A stretch of 64,000 bases of DNA from Streptomyces avidinii (GTDB taxonomy: Bacteria > Actinomycetota > Actinomycetes > Streptomycetales > Streptomycetaceae), in contig NZ_BMVL01000009.1 of assembly GCF_014650695.1 (NCBI RefSeq), positions 229,714-293,713 of the forward strand, read 5' to 3'. A model generated the notes under the pieces. That model searched no databases. It saw nothing but the letters and a program-made list of their open reading frames with translations, and was not told the DNA's origin. Made by a program: the position numbers and the translations under genes. Below are positions 60,923-64,000 of this stretch, in pieces (the first letter of the stretch is position 1; each line of letters starts with the position of its first letter).

Positions 60923-61126
60923 CGGGGCTCCGCCCCGGACCCCGCGCCTCAAACGCCGGCGGGGCTGGGTGGGTGCGCCTCAAACGCCGGCGGGGCTGGG
61001 TGGGTGCGTCTCGAACGCTGGCGGGGCTGGGTGGGTGCGTCTCGAACGCTGGCGGGGCTGGGTGGGTGCGTCTCGAATGCCGGTGGGGCTGGGTGGGTGC
61101 GTCTCGAACGCCGGTGGGGCTGGGAC
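60923..61126 (+). repeat. Dispersed element with 31-bp tandem repeat (about 6 units)
   Basis: Begins with a copy of the intergenic element also seen at 45309-45353. The CCTCAAACGCCGGCGGGGCT part, extended by GGGTGGGTGCG, is then repeated head to tail at 60947, 60978, 61009, 61040, 61071 and 61102 (last unit partial). Units drift: units 1-2 have CTCAAAC, units 3-6 have CTCGAA. 31 is not a multiple of three, so the repeat is non-coding. Confidence 0.9.
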
Positions 61127-61167
61127 GGCCGGAGCTGGATCGGCGGGCGGGCTGGAAGACTGGAGGG

Positions 61168-62346
61168 GTGAGAGACCTTGCCGAGATCGTCGACCGAGCC
61201 TTCGCCGCCGCCCTCTACGCCCAGGACGATGCCGGGCTGGACACCGGGGCCTCGCTGCTCGTCGCCGATCAGGGCGGCTGGGCCGCGGTCGGGAGGGAGC
61301 TGCTCGCGCGCGGGGAGGCGTACGTGCGCCAGGGCTGGGAGCGGGGCTGGCAGCCTGCGGACGTACTGCGGCTGGTCCGGCGGGACCTCGACGAGCGGCA
61401 CCTGCGCATCGCCGGGGACCTGATCGCCGCCGAGGCGCGCCGCTACGCGCGGCTGCCGGCGCGCTGGGGCGCCGGTGAGGTGTGGTGGGCGGGCGACGAG
61501 GAGTACGCCGACCGGCTTGCGCAGCGGGAACGGGCCGACCGTTTCACGCTGGCCACCGCCTTCCTGGAGGTGCTGCGGCTGCTGATACGGCTGCCCTCGA
61601 TCGAGCCGGTGGGTCCGCTGCCCGGTGACCCGGCCGACGCCCTCGCCGAGCACGCCCACATAGAGCCCCGCATGCTGGGCCGGATCCGGGCGCTTCTCGC
61701 CAAGGCCGAGGCCACCACCTTCCCGGAGGAGGCGGAGGCGCTCAGCGCCAAGGCCCAGGAGCTGATGGCCCGGCACACCGTCGACGAGGCGCTGCTGGCC
61801 GCCCGCGGCGGCGGCCCGGCGCAGGTCCCGGGAGCGTGCCGGATCGGCGTCGAGCCGCCGTACGAGGAGGCGAAGGCGGTGCTGCTCGACGCGGTGGCCA
61901 CCGCCAACCGCTGCCGGGCTGTGTGGAACAGCGGCTTCGGGTTCTCCACGGTGGTCGGCTTCGAGAGCGACCTGGAGGCGGTGGAGCTGCTCCACACCTC
62001 GCTGCTCGTCCAGGGAACGGCGGCGATGACCCGTGCGGAGGCCGCGCAGCGCTCCGCCGGGCGCAAGCGGACGAAGACCTTCAGGCAGTCCTTCCTGCTC
62101 GCCTACGCCAGCCGGCTCGGCCACCGGCTCACCGAGACCGCCGAGCACGCGGCGACGGAGGCCCCCGACAACCTGCCGGCCCTGGTGGCCCGGGACGTGG
62201 CGGTCACCTCGCGCGCGGACGAGATGTTCCCGCGGACCACCACGACCCGGCTGCGCGGCGCGACCGACCACGCGGGCTGGGAGGACGGCACGGCGGCCGC
62301 CGACCGCGCCCACATGGGCGGCCGGCGCAGGCCGCTGGCGCGCTAG
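61168..62346 (+). CDS. DUF2786 domain protein
   Basis: A 392-residue protein. Residues about 165-205 (RMLGRIRALLAKAEATTFPEEAEALSAKAQELMARHTVDEALL) are the DUF2786 core, followed by the usual DUF7168-type region with a conserved ANRCRAVWNSGFGFSTVVGFESDLEAVELLHTSL segment. The function is unknown in the literature I know; a zinc or nucleic-acid role has been guessed. The GTG at 61168 sits directly after GGAGGG, so SD spacing is too tight, and the true start may lie a few codons downstream. The upstream region is the tandem repeat. Confidence 0.8.
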   Translation: MRDLAEIVDRAFAAALYAQDDAGLDTGASLLVADQGGWAAVGRELLARGEAYVRQGWERGWQPADVLRLVRRDLDERHLRIAGDLIAAEARRYARLPARWGAGEVWWAGDEEYADRLAQRERADRFTLATAFLEVLRLLIRLPSIEPVGPLPGDPADALAEHAHIEPRMLGRIRALLAKAEATTFPEEAEALSAKAQELMARHTVDEALLAARGGGPAQVPGACRIGVEPPYEEAKAVLLDAVATANRCRAVWNSGFGFSTVVGFESDLEAVELLHTSLLVQGTAAMTRAEAAQRSAGRKRTKTFRQSFLLAYASRLGHRLTETAEHAATEAPDNLPALVARDVAVTSRADEMFPRTTTTRLRGATDHAGWEDGTAAADRAHMGGRRRPLAR

Positions 62347-62347
62347 G

Positions 62348-62717
62348 TACTCCGGGGCCCGCCCGGGCCGTCTCTTCCGGATCGCCGGGGAGCCGGTGCG
62401 CCACCGCGGGCTGTCCCACGCGGCCGCCGACGGCGCGGGGGAAGCGCCGGCCGCGCTGGGCCGGTCCGCCATGCTGCTGGAGGCCCATCTCCCGGACCGC
62501 GGGCAGGCCCCGGTGCCCGGCGCCGCCGATCCGGCGGGGGCGCTGCGCGGGGCCACCGAGGCGGGCGCCGAGGCGGTCCGGGAGCGCCGGGTGCCGCAGT
62601 GGGACGAGGTCAGGGCGGTGCCGGCGGACCGGCGTGCACCCGGGCAGGGTCCTGCGCGGGACTGCCGCGCAGCTCCTGGACTCGCTGGACGAGGTGTCCG
62701 AAGCCCTTCGCCCCTGA
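62348..62717 (+). pseudogene. Frameshifted gene remnant
   Basis: Third-position GC stays high in one frame from about 62348 to 62635 (reading ...AGAEAVRERRVPQWDEVRAV), then moves to the next frame and ends in HPGRVLRGTAAQLLDSLDEV...ALRP at a stop at 62715-62717. Neither frame alone has a start with an SD sequence. I do not recognise the product. It looks like the C-terminal part of a gene that has lost its 5' end and suffered a single-base indel near 62630-62640; a sequencing error at that point is the alternative. Confidence 0.5.
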
Positions 62718-62749
62718 GCACCAACCTCTGAGTGATCAACGGACCACCC

Positions 62750-62770
62750 CGCGTGCACGTGCATCTGCCC
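62750..62770 (+). promoter_or_regulatory. Putative operator upstream of the DUF397 gene
   Basis: Contains the palindrome TGCACGTGCA (62754-62763). The full 21-bp sequence is repeated exactly, in inverted orientation, at 63838-63858, so it faces the downstream gene in the same way in both cases. It lies immediately upstream of the TATGAT box at 62794. Confidence 0.65.
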
Positions 62771-62793
62771 ATGCAGCCGCTCATGAACACAGC

Positions 62794-62799
62794 TATGAT
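62794..62799 (+). promoter_or_regulatory. -10 box of the DUF397 gene
   Basis: TATGAT, a near-consensus -10 hexamer, 38 bases before the GTG start. The operator-like repeat ends where a -35 box would be expected, so a bound protein could block or recruit RNA polymerase. Confidence 0.55.
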
Positions 62800-62836
62800 C
62801 CGGAGGAGTTGACATCTGCACTATCGGGGGCTTCCT

Positions 62837-63082
62837 GTGGACCACGCGTACAACGGGATGGCAGCTGCAGAACTCGCTTCCTTGTTTGAGCTGACGTGGC
62901 AGAAGAGCAGACACAGCAACTCGCAGGGTTCCTGCGTGGAGTTCGCGCGGCTGCCGGGAGGCGACGTCGCCATGCGCAACTCGCGCTTTCCCGACGGACC
63001 GGCACTGGTCTACACGCCGGCGGAGATCGAGGCCCTGCTTCTGGGCGTCAAGGACGGCGAGTTCGATCATCTGATCGGCTGA
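62837..63082 (+). CDS. DUF397 small regulatory-partner protein
   Basis: An 81-residue DUF397 protein: TWQKSRHSNSQGSCVEFARLPGGDVAMRNSRFPDGPALVYTPAEIEALLLGVKDGEFDHL is the full family pattern (W-KS-S...CVE...VRDS...L-F...EW). In Streptomyces such genes accompany WhiJ-type XRE regulators and RsbW-like kinases and are thought to modulate the regulator. Here the kinase gene is convergent and no XRE gene is in the window. The GTG at 62837 has GGGGG seven bases upstream. Confidence 0.9.
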   Translation: MDHAYNGMAAAELASLFELTWQKSRHSNSQGSCVEFARLPGGDVAMRNSRFPDGPALVYTPAEIEALLLGVKDGEFDHLIG

Positions 63083-63107
63083 CGGAACAGCGCACCCAAT
63101 CAAGCCA

Positions 63108-63117
63108 TGCACGTGCA
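63108..63117. promoter_or_regulatory. Third TGCACGTGCA palindrome
   Basis: The 10-bp core of the operator-like element without its flanks, between the DUF397 and kinase stops and abutting the terminator stem. Confidence 0.45.
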
Positions 63118-63155
63118 CTGGCCGGGACTGATCGCAATGATCAATCCCGGCCAGT
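63117..63155. terminator. Bidirectional terminator between DUF397 and kinase genes
   Basis: A 17-bp stem with one G-U type mismatch (63117-63133 with 63139-63155) and a five-base loop between convergent stops. Confidence 0.8.
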
Positions 63156-63193
63156 TGTCCTGTGTACGCCCCTGATCGGCGGCTGTCGGTTGT

Positions 63194-63703
63194 TCAGTCC
63201 TGGAGCAAAAAGAGTGCCCAGACGACCTTGCCGGTCAGCCGTCCCGCGAGCGGGTGCCAGCCCCAGCTGTCGCTGTACGCGTCCACCAGGAACAGCCCGC
63301 GCCCGGACTCCAGGTCGCAGTTCTCCGAGGTCCGCTCCGGTGAGAACGCCCCGCCGGGCCGGTCCTCGCTGGGGTCCCGCACCGCACACACCAGCCGTGT
63401 GCTCCACCGCATCAGATGCAGGCGTACCGGCGGCTCCGGTTCGGCGTCCGGACCGCGCCTGTCCTCGGGCAGGGCATGGCGCAGCGCGTTCGTGACGAGT
63501 TCGGAGACGACCAGGGCCACATCGTCGAAACGGTCGTCGAGCCCCCACTGGGACAGGGTCGACCGGGTGAAGGTGCGGGCGCCGCGCACTGCGTCGAAGC
63601 GTGCGGGAAGGGCGCATGAGGCGGACCCGGAGACAGCCGTGGGGTCGACCGGGGGAAGCCCCTGCCGTAACGGCTCGAGCATGGTCGATCCATTCGTCCC
63701 CAT
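63194..63703 (-). CDS. RsbW-like ATP-binding protein (AbaA/WhiJ-cluster type)
   Basis: A 169-residue HATPase_c_2 protein. The N box is VALVVSELVTNALRHA (with the ATP/Mg-binding Asn), the G1-type segment is CAVRDPSEDRP and the G2-type segment is ESGRGLFLVDAYSDSWGW. Proteins like this act as anti-sigma kinases or as partners in WhiJ-type clusters. The start at 63703 has GGGAG eight bases upstream. Codon 12 is TTA (63668-63670), so translation probably depends on bldA. The 21-bp operator-like repeat lies 135 bases upstream of the start. It is convergent with the DUF397 gene. Confidence 0.9.
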   Translation of the reverse strand: MGTNGSTMLEPLRQGLPPVDPTAVSGSASCALPARFDAVRGARTFTRSTLSQWGLDDRFDDVALVVSELVTNALRHALPEDRRGPDAEPEPPVRLHLMRWSTRLVCAVRDPSEDRPGGAFSPERTSENCDLESGRGLFLVDAYSDSWGWHPLAGRLTGKVVWALFLLQD

Positions 63704-63837
63704 GCGAGGCACTCCCGGGATTCGCGGGCGGAGCGGTCAACTCCGTCCAGAAAGAACTGCGGGGTGGGTCCGGCGCCGGCGCGAACAGCACGCAGGTGCG
63801 CGGGGACCATCGTTCCGAATGGCGGAGCCGGATGCAA

Positions 63838-63858
63838 GGGCAGATGCACGTGCACGCG
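63838..63858 (-). promoter_or_regulatory. Putative operator upstream of the kinase gene
   Basis: Exact inverted copy of the 21-bp element at 62750-62770, centred on TGCACGTGCA (63845-63854), and in the same orientation relative to its downstream gene. Confidence 0.65.
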
Positions 63859-64000
63859 CCGGACCTGTCCCCTCCCGTGACGGTTCTGACTCATTTCTTC
63901 CTACGCATACTTACGGACTTCTTTTCCCGGAGACAGGATTCCGTTACAGCACGAGTACGGGCCGATGCGTTTTGGTGGCAGACTGCGGCCCCTGGGGTAC
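63859..64000. other. Right edge, no gene assigned
   Basis: An AT-richer stretch (63893-63970), probably a promoter for the kinase gene or for a gene starting beyond the window. A short ATG frame near 63964 runs off the edge and cannot be judged. Confidence 0.4.

Noticed and set aside
60923..61126. CRISPR array
   Set aside because: The 31-bp units are adjacent with no unique spacers between them and no cas genes are present.

Overview
This window is high-GC actinobacterial chromosome, and I read it as Streptomyces. Third codon positions are almost all G or C. GTG and TTG starts are frequent, TTA codons are rare, and many genes seem to lack a Shine-Dalgarno (SD) sequence. The genes include wblA, bldG, a DECH helicase beside a Tad locus, an actinobacterial topA with a lysine-rich tail, and a membrane-fused thymidylate kinase. 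From memory, the order from about 1.7 to 51.8 kb matches the S. coelicolor SCO3580 to SCO3540 region in reverse numbering. That is core chromosome-arm backbone, and no insertion sequence, prophage or CRISPR array is visible.

Layout. 0-4 kb: a cut membrane-protein gene, a metallophosphoesterase, a YqeY-like protein and a bifunctional penicillin-binding protein, separated by a perfect 34-bp inverted-repeat terminator. 4-7.1 kb: wblA (WhiB-like developmental regulator) and two ArsA/GET3-like ATPases. 7.2-18.2 kb: housekeeping enzymes (RidA, two NUDIX hydrolases, MBL hydrolase, Crp, endonuclease III, MarP-like protease, alpha/beta hydrolase, holin-like protein, NhaA). 18.4-23.1 kb: acetyl-CoA synthetase and a SulP-carbonic anhydrase fusion. 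23.3-27.8 kb: a deacetylase-like lipoprotein, a CooC/ParA-like ATPase, a degenerate Fic-like protein, a probable 6S-type RNA and a HAD-IB phosphatase. 28.2-33.2 kb: a compact Tad/Flp secretion operon. 33.3-36.8 kb: DECH helicase, bldG and its partner anti-sigma kinase. 37-52 kb: proton pyrophosphatase, a lipoprotein, a methyltransferase, topA, the Tmk fusion, DNA polymerase III delta prime, a secreted peptidase and tRNA-Thr(CGU). 52-64 kb: accessory material, comprising two membrane-anchored proteins, a serine hydrolase, a GNAT enzyme, an ECF sigma factor with a likely membrane anti-sigma factor, a PolA-like polymerase, a 31-bp tandem repeat, a DUF2786 protein, a frameshifted gene remnant and a DUF397/anti-sigma-kinase pair.

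How it fits together. The window is rich in developmental control: wblA, bldG with its kinase, Crp, a WhiJ-type DUF397/kinase pair and a probable 6S RNA. I found three in-frame TTA codons, all near the 5' ends of genes: the Tad ATPase, the DECH helicase and the WhiJ-type kinase. This suggests that the bldA leucyl-tRNA gates these three genes. The strongest unexplained signal is a 21-bp element centred on TGCACGTGCA. It lies in the same orientation upstream of both the DUF397 gene and the convergent kinase gene, and its 10-bp core recurs between them. It looks like the operator of a regulator that is not encoded inside the window.
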